A stretch of DNA of 64,000 bases from Pseudooceanicola antarcticus (GTDB lineage: Bacteria; Pseudomonadota; Alphaproteobacteria; Rhodobacterales; Rhodobacteraceae): assembly GCF_900215355.1 (NCBI RefSeq), contig NZ_OBEA01000005.1, positions 348,829 to 412,828 of the forward strand. Direction: 5' to 3'. Below the pieces are notes generated by a model, which saw only the letters and a list, made by a program, of their open reading frames with translations, made no database searches and was not told where the DNA came from. A program made the position numbers and the translations under genes. Numbering within the stretch: the stretch's first letter is position 1; every line of letters starts with the position of its first letter. This document shows, piece after piece, positions 34,893-43,687 of the stretch.

Positions 34893-37800
34893 TCCGCGGC
34901 CTCCATCTTGCCGTCACCCGCCTTCGCTCCGGCCAACTGGCCGGGCGGGGCCGGTTCCGTCCCGCCGGACACCAGGTGCTGGGAGGCCAGGTCCGCCAGC
35001 GCATGGCCACGTCCGCCCCCCTGGATATGGGCCACCATCCTGGCCGCGATCTCCTCCATGCTCTGGGCATCAGAGATCGCCATCAGCGGGATGTCATCGC
35101 CAAGTGCCTGCTGCGCGGCAAGGCCCAGCTCGACCCCCATCAGGCTGTCGACACCGAACTCCGACACCGGGCGGCTGGCGGAAAGCGAGGCCTCGGGGAC
35201 CCGCAGGATGCGCGCGATCTCGCGCCCGAGGAAGGCCGTCAGGCGCTTGACCGCAGCCTCGGGGGAGAGCGCGGTGATGGCCTCTCGCAGGTCGTCGCCC
35301 TCGGCCCCTTCACCCGCCTGCCGGCCAAGCGCCTGCAGGATGCCGAAGGTCGGTGCCCTGAGCAGCCGCAAGCTTTGCGCCGGCGCGGCCCAGGACATCG
35401 GCGAAACCCAGATCACCGGGTCGCGGGTGATCTGCTGCGCGGGCTCCAGCAACTGGTCAAGCGCGCGCAGGGCCTGGCGGACGCCGAACTCGACCCCGCC
35501 GCCGAAGCGCTTCAGAAGCTGGGCCGTCTCGCGGTCGCGGGTCAGGTAGCCCGCATCGGTGATCGCCCCCCAGCCCACGGCAAGGGCCGGCAACCCCTGC
35601 GCATGTCGGCGCCGGACCAGCGCCTCGGCCCAGGCATTGGCGGCGACATAGGCGCCCTGCCCGTGATTGCCGATCAGCGTCGCCATCGAGGTGAAGACGA
35701 CGAAATTGCGCAGCGAATCCTGCCGCGTCTCGAGATCGAGGTTCTCTGTCCCGGTGATCTTCGCGGCCATCACCTGGGCCAGCGCCGCCTCGGAGAGATC
35801 GGCCAGGCGCATGTCCTTGAGAACCATGGCACTATTGACCACCAGCGAGAGAGGCCCCCAGCTTCGCAGCTCGGCCAGGGCGGTGTGCAGGGCGGCGCGG
35901 TCGGTGATGTCGCACGAGAGATGGCGGATCTCGGCGCCCCGGTCGCGGGCCCGCGTCATGGCCTCTCGCATCTCGGCACCGGGCACCGCAGAGCGGCCCA
36001 TGACCGCGAGCTTGCGCGCGCCGTTGCGCACCAACCTGTCGGCGAGCTCCAGCCCCAGCCCACCGCCGCCGCCGGCGATCAGCGTGACGCTCTCGGCATC
36101 GCAGCGGTAGATCGGCGGGACCTCGGGGCGGGCCCGCGTGGGCGTCCGGGGCGGATGCAGCACCACCTTGCCGATATGGCCCGAGCGCTGCATCAGTCGG
36201 AACGCCTCTTGCGCCTCCTCGCCGGGGAAGGCCCTGTATGGCAGCGGCGAGAGCGCCGCCTCGCGGATCAGCCCCATGACCTCGGCAAAGAGGCTGCGGG
36301 CGAGCTCGGGGCGCGCCACCAGCAGGCGGTCGATGTCGACGCCGTGGTAGGCGATATTCTCTTTCAGCGGACGCAGGCCGACGCCGGTATTGGCGTAGAA
36401 ATCGACCTTGCCCAGCTCGAGGAAGCGCCCGAAGGGGTTGAGCAGCGCCAGGCTGCGCTCCATCGCCTCGCCCGCCAGCGCGTTCAGCACCAGGTCGACG
36501 CCCCCCGCCAGGCTCGGGATCTCCTCGGCGAAGCGCAGATCGCGGGAGGAATGGACATGGTCCACCCCGAGGGCGCGCAGGTAGGCGCGCTTGGCCTCGG
36601 TCCCGGCAGTGGCGATCACCTTCGCGCCGCGCCATTGGGCGATCTGCACCGCCGCAAACCCGACACCGCCCGCGGCGCCATGGATCAGCACCGTCTCACC
36701 GGGCTGCAATTGTCCCAGGTGCTGCAGAGCATACCAGGCGGTGAAGAAGGCCACGGGCATCGTCGCCCCGGCCTCTGCCGAGATCCCCTCAGGCAGCGGC
36801 GCGACCCATTCCGCGCCGGTTGTCATGTGGCTCGAGAGGCAGGAGGGGCCGAAACTTGCCACCAGCTGCCCTGGCTGCAACCCCTCGACGCCCTCGCCCA
36901 GAGCCTCGATCCGGCCGGCGCATTCCAGCCCCAGGGTCGGCCCCGCGAAGCCACCGTCCAAGGCCTCCTCCGGCAAGAGCCCCATGGACCACATCACGTC
37001 GCGGTAGTTCAGCCCCACGGCCTCGACCTTCAGCCGCACCTCGCCCGGCCCCGGTTCGGGCAAGGCGGCGCTGCGCCATGCCAGCCGGTCGAGCCCCCCC
37101 GCCGGGTCCGGCATCAGGCGAAGCGCGGGGGTCAGCGGAGGCGGCGCGTCGCCCCCCATCCGCACCCGCAACGCAGCAAAGGTGCCATCCTGAAGAACCA
37201 GCTCGGTCTCGTCCGTGCCCCTGGCCACGAGCTCCAGCAGCATCGGCAGGCTGTCCTTCGCAGGCGCGGCGCCGCAATCCACCGCATGGATGCGGCAGGC
37301 GGGATATTCGTTCTTGGCCGTCCGGGCGAGGGCCCAGAGGGCGGCCTGCGCCGGGTCGGGGGCGGGCAGGCCCGCAGCGGCCGCCCCCTGCGGGGCAATC
37401 AGCCAGATCTCCCGCCCACCCTCGGCCTCTGCGTCACGCAAGATCTTGGCAAATTGCAGAATACGGGCCCGCAATGCTTCCGGATCGGCCTCGGGCCGGG
37501 CAACGAGGAAGAGGGCGTCTTCGGTCTCGACCTGTCCAAGCGCGGCGCAGTATTCGCTCTCGCCCAGAGCGGACCAGAGCCTGTCGCAAAGGTCCGGGGC
37601 GGCATCAGTTGGTGACACCTCTTCCGGCTCCGCCGGTTTGGCGTGGATCAGCAGGGAGCCGCCCCCGCCCCGCGGCATGGCCTCCACCCTGAAAGGCTCG
37701 GCACCGGCGGCGATGGCAGCCTCCTGCAGGCCCTCGGCGGCTTGCAGACGCGGCGGATGTATCGCCTCGGGGTCGGTTTCTCGCGCCTGTTCGCCAGCGA

Positions 37801-40800
37801 GGCGCAGGAGCGCGACATGGGGCCGGGGCGCCTGTTCGGAAAGCAGGAGTAGCGCCCCCGGTCGCATCGCGGCACGCAGTCCGGCGAGCCGTTCGGAAGA
37901 GACCACGGGGCGCAGGCCAGAGCCGCAGCCCAGGATCATGTCGAAGCCGCCCGAGGCCTTCAGATGAGACGAGGCCAGCCGTCCGATACCCCCCGCCAGT
38001 GGTGGTGGCACCGGGGCGTCGCAGGTGTCATCAAGGCACCAGAGCTCGGCCTTGGGCAAGGCGTTTCGCAGATGCGACAGCACCAGGGGGGCGCTTTCGG
38101 ACACATCCAGCAGGCGCGGCGGAGAGGCCGCGTCGGGCCAGTCGCCCAGCAAGGCCATGGTGCGACCGGCCAGGGCCCTGGCGCGAGCCTGCAGCAGGGG
38201 CGATCCCTGCGTGAGCCCCTGTAGCACCCCGCGACCGAAGAGCTGCTCTTCCGACGGCAGGTCGGCCCGGCCCGCGAGGACATCAGGCAGCACCTCTGCC
38301 AGCCGCGCCAGCGCCGCGCATTCCGCGACAAGAGAGGGGTACTCCGCAGAGATCCCGGCGAGCAGCGCGTCGGCCTCGGGCAACTCAGCGGGGGGCCGCG
38401 CGGCCCCCATGGCGTCAGCGCTGCTCGCTGGCAGCAATGGCGTCAGGCAGGCGGCACGCTCGGGACGGGCGGCATCGCCTGCCTCGGCCATGGCATCCAT
38501 GGCGATCCTCCGGGCCAGGGCGTCCAGCAGCAGAGCCGGTTCCTCCAGAGGGTCGCCGCCGGTTTCGGCGGCCATGTCAGGCAGTTCGCCCCAGGGCGCT
38601 CGGGGCGTGGACCGGGGCAGTGGCACGCAGTCCATCCCGAAGGCATGGGCGCTGAAATCCACCGGTTGGATCAGCCGCAGGGCGCGCATTTCGACCCCGT
38701 GCAGCGTCGCCGTGGCCTCTCCCCCTTCGTCGTAAAGGGTGACCTCGGCGCGCAGGCTGCGCTCGCCGCGCCGGGTCAGGGTGATGCGACCGGACATGAC
38801 CTTGGCACCGGGACGCAGCAGGGTCAGTCTGGCCACGCGCACCGGCACGAAGCCAAGGCCGAGATCGGCATAGCGGCTCTGGTCGAGCGCGGCGATCAGC
38901 CCGTGCAGCACAGCATCGGTGGACACCGGGTCAAGCAGGTAGTCCCGGGGTACGTAGCCCTCGGGCCGGGCCTCCTGCAGCAGCACCTCGATCACCTCCT
39001 CCGAGGGCCGGCGGAAATGCGAGAGGTTGCGGAAACCGGGACCGTAGGACAGCCCGATCTCTTCGGCCTGGCGGTAGACCTGGTGCGCCTGACCGTCGCC
39101 GGGCAGGACGTCGGGGTCCGGCGCGGGGGCGACCTCGGCCAGATCCGGCTCAGCCCGCGCTACCCGGCCCGAGGCATGCAGTCGCCAGGCCTCACGGCTC
39201 CAGCGCGGGCGAGAGGAGACACGCAGGCGCCGCTCGGGCCCCGAAAGCTCGACCCGTGTTTCCGACAGGCTGCGCGGCGGCAGCGGCAGGGCGGAAAGCA
39301 TGTCGAAGTCCAGCAGCGCGATCTCCCTTGTCCCGAGGCCCCGCTCTGCGGCCGCAAGGGCCATCTCGACCAGCGCCGTGCCGGGCAAAAGCACCTGGCC
39401 GCCCACCCGGTGATCGGCAAAGACCGACTGCAGGTCCGGATCCATCTCGTTCTGCCATTGATGCGCATCGGCGGCGCTTTCGATGCCCAGCAGCGGGTGG
39501 TAGCCCTGCCGCCCGCTGGTCCGCATCAGGGGCTCTGTCCGGGTGGCATCGAAGCGCTTCAGCTGCCAGGGGTAATGGCCAAGCTCGCGCGCGGGCCCTT
39601 CGGGCCTGGGCGCCAGCTTGCCCCGGTCCATCGCCGCGCCATGGACCAGCAGGCGCGCCTGCAACCTCTCGATCGGGTCGGGCGAGGCCGGGTCCCTGCG
39701 GCTGAGGCCGGGCAGGATCAGTCCGCCACGGGCCTCTTTCAGCACGTCGCGCGCGTAGCCTGCAAGCACCGGGTCCGGGCCGATTTCCAGGAAAAGCTCC
39801 CGCCCCTCCGCCGCCATTGCCGCCATCGCGCGGTGGAAGAGCACCGGCTGGCGCATGTTGCGCCACCAGTAGAAGCTGTCCAGATCGCCCCCGGCCACGC
39901 GCCCGCCGGTGACGGAAGAATGGAAGGGCAGCGCCTCCGGCCCCGGTTTCAGCACGCCGAGCCTGTCGAAAAGCGCCTCGCGCAGGCTTTCCTGCATGGA
40001 GGAATGGAAAGGATAGTCGACGCGGATCGGCACGCAGGCCAGCCGCAACACCTTGCGGGCATGACGGGTGAAGGCCTCGAGCGCCTCGCGCGGACCGACA
40101 AGCGACACCGAGCGGGGACTGTTCTCTGCGGCGATCTCGATCTGCGGGTCGCCGTAGTCGGCAAGCGCAGCCCGCGCCTCTTCGGCGCCCAGTTGCAGGG
40201 CCGCCATGGTGCCCCGCCCGGCCAGGGCCTGTTGCACCATCGAGCGCGCCTCGATGAGCCGCACCGCCTGGTCGAGATCCAGCGCCCCGCAGGTGAGCGC
40301 GGCGGCGACCTCTCCGGCGCTGTGACCCAGGACCGCGGCGGGCTGCACGCCCGCGGCCATGAGCGCACGTGCGGTGGCGGCCTGATCGGCAAAGAGCAGC
40401 GGCTGCGAGACCGGCGCCTGCTTAAGCTCGGTGGCCAGGTCAGGGGCGTTCAGCTTCTCGACCAGCGACCAGCCGCTGCGCCTTTGCCAGGCGCGATCAA
40501 TACGGTCGTATTCCGCTCGGAAGGCGGGGCTGCCTTCATAGGCGGCAAGGCTCATGCCCGCGTATTGGGCGCCGTTGCCGGAAAAGAGAAAGACCGGCGG
40601 AGCGTTCCTCAGCGTGGCATGGGCGGTCTCCAGCGCCGGGTGGCTCTTGCCGGCGCGGAAGGCCGCATGGGCGGCACGGGCCATCTCCGCGTCGCGGCTG
40701 AGGATCGCGGCACGCACGGGGTGCAGGTCGCGCAGGTGCAGGGCCTCGTCATGCAGGCGCCGGTTCTGCGCACCATCCGGGCCATGCGCTCTGGAAAGGC

Positions 40801-42172
40801 TCTCTTCGAGGCTCTGTTGCAGCGCCTCGCGACAGAAGGCAGAGGCCAGAAGCACCGGGCGCGCGTCGTCCCCTGTCTGGGCCTCGGGCAGGGGATCGGT
40901 TAGGGGATCGGGCGGATCGGCGGCGATCACCGCATGGGCATTGGCCCCGCCGAAGCCGAAGGAACTGACACCGGCGAGCCGGCCCTCTCCCAGCTCGACC
41001 GCCTCGTTCGCAACCGAGAGATTGAGGCTGTCGAAGGCAATCGCAGGGTTGGGCCGCGCCGCGTGCAGGCTGGGCGGAAGACGCTTCTTTTCGAGCGCGA
41101 TCAGGGATTTGAGCAGACCCGCGCTGCCCGCTGCCGGCTCCAGGTGACCGATGTTGCTCTTGACCGATCCGATGGGCAGGGGCTGGCTGCGACGCTGGCC
41201 AAGGGCACGCCCCAGGGCGCCGGCCTCGACCGGGTCCCCGACGGCGGTGCCGGTGCCATGGGCCTCGACGAAGGCCAGCGCATCGGGGTCGATCCCGGCG
41301 CGCTGGTAGGCGCTTTGCAGTAGCGAGAATTGCGCCGCCTCGGACGGCAAGGCGATATTCACCGTCCTGCCGCTGGTATTCGTCTCGACATGCAGCAACC
41401 GGCCTCGGTGGCGCGGAGACAGCCGCCGCCCCGCCTCGTCGCGCACCAGCACGAAGGCCACCGCGCCCTCGCCCCGCACATAGCCATCCGCCCCGGCACC
41501 GAAGGCCTGGCAGAGCCCCGTCGGAGAGAGCATCCGCGCGGCGGCGAACCCCACGAACTGGTTGGGGATCAGCAGCGCGTTAGTGGCGCCGACCACGGCG
41601 ATCTCGACCTCCTCCCGCTCCAGAGCCTGCAGCGCCGCCGAGAGCGCGAAGAGAGACGAGGAGCAGGCCGTGTCGATGGTCATCGAGGGCCCGTGCCAGT
41701 CGAATATGTGGCTGACCCTATTGGCAATCACCGCCAGGGAAGAGCCGCTCATGATGTAGCTGTCCGCCGCCTGCGGATCATGGGACAGCCCGGTGCCGTA
41801 GTCCATCAGCGAGGCGCCGGCGAAGACGCCGATATCCCTGCCCGCGAGCTCCGATGGCTTCAGGCAGGCGTCTTCCAGTGCCTCCCAGACCACCTGCAGG
41901 AAGAGCCGCTGCTGCGGATCCATATAGAGCGCCTCGCGCGGAGAGATGCCAAAGACCGCCGGATCGAACTGGTCGATCCCGTCGATCACACCCGCCGCGA
42001 AGCTGTAGGTCCGACCCGGCGTGCCCGGTACCGGGTGGAAGAAGGGCGCATGGCGCCAGCGCGTCTCCGGGATCTCGGTCACCGCCGAACGCCCGGCATA
42101 GAGCAGCTCCTCGAAGGCCTCGACGTTCGGGGCCATGGGCAATCGGCAGGCGCGGCCGGCGAATCTGATCAT
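34889..42172 (-). CDS. Iterative, highly reducing type I polyketide synthase
   Basis: A 2,427-residue megasynthase. KS about 1-420 (Cys170 in DTACSSS, His305 in EAHGTGT, His343 in SNIGH). AT about 525-835 (Ser618 in GHSAG; PFHSS suggests malonyl). DH about 885-1175 (His921 in HRVGGQVLLPG, Asp1086). A methyltransferase-like region about 1200-1520 lacks a glycine-rich SAM motif. ER about 1690-2005 (IHGAAGGVG). KR about 2025-2260 (AGGGGGLG, Ser2162, Tyr2175). ACP about 2310-2385 (Ser2343 in GVDSL). A full reducing set in one module and no thioesterase imply iterative synthesis of a mostly saturated chain released by another enzyme, probably the coupled oxoamine synthase. The start at 42172 places KS at residue 1; the upstream frame is implausible. 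Confidence 0.95.
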   Translation of the reverse strand: MIRFAGRACRLPMAPNVEAFEELLYAGRSAVTEIPETRWRHAPFFHPVPGTPGRTYSFAAGVIDGIDQFDPAVFGISPREALYMDPQQRLFLQVVWEALEDACLKPSELAGRDIGVFAGASLMDYGTGLSHDPQAADSYIMSGSSLAVIANRVSHIFDWHGPSMTIDTACSSSLFALSAALQALEREEVEIAVVGATNALLIPNQFVGFAAARMLSPTGLCQAFGAGADGYVRGEGAVAFVLVRDEAGRRLSPRHRGRLLHVETNTSGRTVNIALPSEAAQFSLLQSAYQRAGIDPDALAFVEAHGTGTAVGDPVEAGALGRALGQRRSQPLPIGSVKSNIGHLEPAAGSAGLLKSLIALEKKRLPPSLHAARPNPAIAFDSLNLSVANEAVELGEGRLAGVSSFGFGGANAHAVIAADPPDPLTDPLPEAQTGDDARPVLLASAFCREALQQSLEESLSRAHGPDGAQNRRLHDEALHLRDLHPVRAAILSRDAEMARAAHAAFRAGKSHPALETAHATLRNAPPVFLFSGNGAQYAGMSLAAYEGSPAFRAEYDRIDRAWQRRSGWSLVEKLNAPDLATELKQAPVSQPLLFADQAATARALMAAGVQPAAVLGHSAGEVAAALTCGALDLDQAVRLIEARSMVQQALAGRGTMAALQLGAEEARAALADYGDPQIEIAAENSPRSVSLVGPREALEAFTRHARKVLRLACVPIRVDYPFHSSMQESLREALFDRLGVLKPGPEALPFHSSVTGGRVAGGDLDSFYWWRNMRQPVLFHRAMAAMAAEGRELFLEIGPDPVLAGYARDVLKEARGGLILPGLSRRDPASPDPIERLQARLLVHGAAMDRGKLAPRPEGPARELGHYPWQLKRFDATRTEPLMRTSGRQGYHPLLGIESAADAHQWQNEMDPDLQSVFADHRVGGQVLLPGTALVEMALAAAERGLGTREIALLDFDMLSALPLPPRSLSETRVELSGPERRLRVSSRPRWSREAWRLHASGRVARAEPDLAEVAPAPDPDVLPGDGQAHQVYRQAEEIGLSYGPGFRNLSHFRRPSEEVIEVLLQEARPEGYVPRDYLLDPVSTDAVLHGLIAALDQSRYADLGLGFVPVRVARLTLLRPGAKVMSGRITLTRRGERSLRAEVTLYDEGGEATATLHGVEMRALRLIQPVDFSAHAFGMDCVPLPRSTPRAPWGELPDMAAETGGDPLEEPALLLDALARRIAMDAMAEAGDAARPERAACLTPLLPASSADAMGAARPPAELPEADALLAGISAEYPSLVAECAALARLAEVLPDVLAGRADLPSEEQLFGRGVLQGLTQGSPLLQARARALAGRTMALLGDWPDAASPPRLLDVSESAPLVLSHLRNALPKAELWCLDDTCDAPVPPPLAGGIGRLASSHLKASGGFDMILGCGSGLRPVVSSERLAGLRAAMRPGALLLLSEQAPRPHVALLRLAGEQARETDPEAIHPPRLQAAEGLQEAAIAAGAEPFRVEAMPRGGGGSLLIHAKPAEPEEVSPTDAAPDLCDRLWSALGESEYCAALGQVETEDALFLVARPEADPEALRARILQFAKILRDAEAEGGREIWLIAPQGAAAAGLPAPDPAQAALWALARTAKNEYPACRIHAVDCGAAPAKDSLPMLLELVARGTDETELVLQDGTFAALRVRMGGDAPPPLTPALRLMPDPAGGLDRLAWRSAALPEPGPGEVRLKVEAVGLNYRDVMWSMGLLPEEALDGGFAGPTLGLECAGRIEALGEGVEGLQPGQLVASFGPSCLSSHMTTGAEWVAPLPEGISAEAGATMPVAFFTAWYALQHLGQLQPGETVLIHGAAGGVGFAAVQIAQWRGAKVIATAGTEAKRAYLRALGVDHVHSSRDLRFAEEIPSLAGGVDLVLNALAGEAMERSLALLNPFGRFLELGKVDFYANTGVGLRPLKENIAYHGVDIDRLLVARPELARSLFAEVMGLIREAALSPLPYRAFPGEEAQEAFRLMQRSGHIGKVVLHPPRTPTRARPEVPPIYRCDAESVTLIAGGGGGLGLELADRLVRNGARKLAVMGRSAVPGAEMREAMTRARDRGAEIRHLSCDITDRAALHTALAELRSWGPLSLVVNSAMVLKDMRLADLSEAALAQVMAAKITGTENLDLETRQDSLRNFVVFTSMATLIGNHGQGAYVAANAWAEALVRRRHAQGLPALAVGWGAITDAGYLTRDRETAQLLKRFGGGVEFGVRQALRALDQLLEPAQQITRDPVIWVSPMSWAAPAQSLRLLRAPTFGILQALGRQAGEGAEGDDLREAITALSPEAAVKRLTAFLGREIARILRVPEASLSASRPVSEFGVDSLMGVELGLAAQQALGDDIPLMAISDAQSMEEIAARMVAHIQGGGRGHALADLASQHLVSGGTEPAPPGQLAGAKAGDGKMEAAE

Positions 42173-42619
42173 CGTTCCCCCTGACCCTCGGCGCCAGCCA
42201 GGTGGCCCGCCGGAAGCGCAAGAAATACAGGAGAGACGCCGCCCTGTCGGTCGCAGGTCACCACGCGATTTCCCGGCCTTGACCGGGGCAGAGCAGCCTC
42301 TCGTCGCGGCGCTAGAAAATCCGGGGGGACTTAAGAAACGGTTTATGCGCGCCATGTGGCATGCGCCCAGGGCGTCCAGACCACGTATGCGCCGCCCTGA
42401 GGGGCCCAAGGTACCCACGAAAGTTGATTACTTCCAGCATCTTACGACCTGCCCTGCGACCTTTTGGCATATCGGGCAGTGCACCTGCGGCAGGCGGTCT
42501 CGGTCACGCCGCGGCGGGGACAACGGAAAGTTAACACTCAGACCGCATAGTGGGGAAAGCGATGACGACAGAAGGGCGCAGGCGATGAAGATCGGGCCGG
42601 GCATACGGGGCACCGTGCG
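42173..42619. promoter_or_regulatory. Divergent regulatory region between the PKS operon and the GT2 genes
   Basis: A 447-base gap. Patches around 42315-42345, 42418-42475 and 42525-42555 are AT-richer than the neighbours, as expected for promoters of the minus-strand PKS operon and plus-strand glycosyltransferases. I saw no convincing palindromic operator, RNA gene or conserved small ORF. A long open plus-strand frame here is a by-product of GC content. An ACGGGG precedes the GTG start at 42620. Confidence 0.5.
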
Positions 42620-43687
42620 GTGACGCGGTTCTCTTGCATCACGCCATTCTTCGGCGAGGGAAGGCTATTGGGTGAAAGTCTGGACAGCCTGCTGGGCCAG
42701 ACGCTGGAGGACTTCGAGCTGATCCTGGTCGACGACGGTGCGGATGAGGCAACGCGCGCCGTGGCGGCGGGCTACCGGGATGCGCGGATCAGGCGAATCC
42801 GGCAGGCCAACGGCGGGCTCTCTGCGGCGCGCAACCGGGGCATTTCGGCGGCGCGGGGCGACTACCTGTGCTTTCTCGACGCCGATGACACCCGGCCGCC
42901 CTGGGCGCTTGAGTGCCTGGATCGGATCGTCCGGGAGGACGCGCCGGACCTGGTGCTGTGCCGGGGGCATCTGTCGGAGGAGAACGGACAGCTTCAGCCT
43001 TTCTACGACCGCGCGGTGCTGGACGCGCTGGAAGAGCATCTGGACGGCCGCCCTGCTGTGCCGGACACGCCAGGTTTCAGGACAGCGCAGGCCCTGGCCT
43101 TGCTGGCCGAGCCGCAATCGGCCAACAAGCTGATCCGGCGGAAGATCCTGTCAGATCCCCCGCTGGGCTTTCCACCGGGCCAGATCTTCGAAGACCTCTA
43201 CTTTCATGCCCTGGCCGTGGCACAGGCGCGGCGCATAGCGCTCTGTCCGCACCCCGTCTTCACCTACTATCGCCGCCCGGCGCGCAGCCAGTTGACCACG
43301 GCGCGGGACATGACGCGTTTCGACATGCTGGCGGTGGCGCGCCTGCTGCTCAGCCGGTTCAGCGCCCTGCCCGAGGCCGACGACCCGCTGTGCCGCACCG
43401 CGCTGATGCTCTCGCTCGCCAAGCTCCTGCGCTGGTGCGAAGAGATGCTGTCGCATGCCCATCGGGCCGCCTTCCGCACCGGGCTGATCGCTGTCTTGGC
43501 CCTGGCCGATCCGCGCTTCAGGCAACTTGCCCGCATCACCCCACCGGTGTTCGAGCCCTTCGCGCCGCACCGCGACTGGCTGGAGGCGTGCTTGGCCGAC
43601 ACGAGGCTGCCCGCCGCAAGAGAGGTATCGCCCAATGTCATCCGCCCCCTCCGTCTTCCGCGCCTTTGGCCGCAGCGTCGCGCTTGA
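42620..43687 (+). CDS. Family 2 glycosyltransferase
   Basis: A 355-residue GT-A enzyme. The core shows SCITPFFGEGRLLGESLDSL, the nucleotide-sugar aspartates in LILVDDGADE, NGGLSAARNRGI and the metal motif FLDADDT. The C-terminal half is helical and Arg-rich. It starts with GTG and is followed by the FkbM/GT2 fusion gene, which it overlaps by about 53 bases. It likely transfers a sugar in capsule or glycolipid assembly; donor unknown. Confidence 0.88.
   Translation: MTRFSCITPFFGEGRLLGESLDSLLGQTLEDFELILVDDGADEATRAVAAGYRDARIRRIRQANGGLSAARNRGISAARGDYLCFLDADDTRPPWALECLDRIVREDAPDLVLCRGHLSEENGQLQPFYDRAVLDALEEHLDGRPAVPDTPGFRTAQALALLAEPQSANKLIRRKILSDPPLGFPPGQIFEDLYFHALAVAQARRIALCPHPVFTYYRRPARSQLTTARDMTRFDMLAVARLLLSRFSALPEADDPLCRTALMLSLAKLLRWCEEMLSHAHRAAFRTGLIAVLALADPRFRQLARITPPVFEPFAPHRDWLEACLADTRLPAAREVSPNVIRPLRLPRLWPQRRA

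Noticed and set aside
34538..37615. 1,025-codon plus-strand frame opposite the PKS
   Set aside because: It is antisense to the oxoamine synthase and PKS. The translation is low complexity and no motif is present.
42173..42623. 162-codon plus-strand frame in the PKS/GT2 gap
   Set aside because: It begins inside the PKS gene, overlaps the promoter region and gives an Arg/Pro-rich product without motif or ribosome-binding site.
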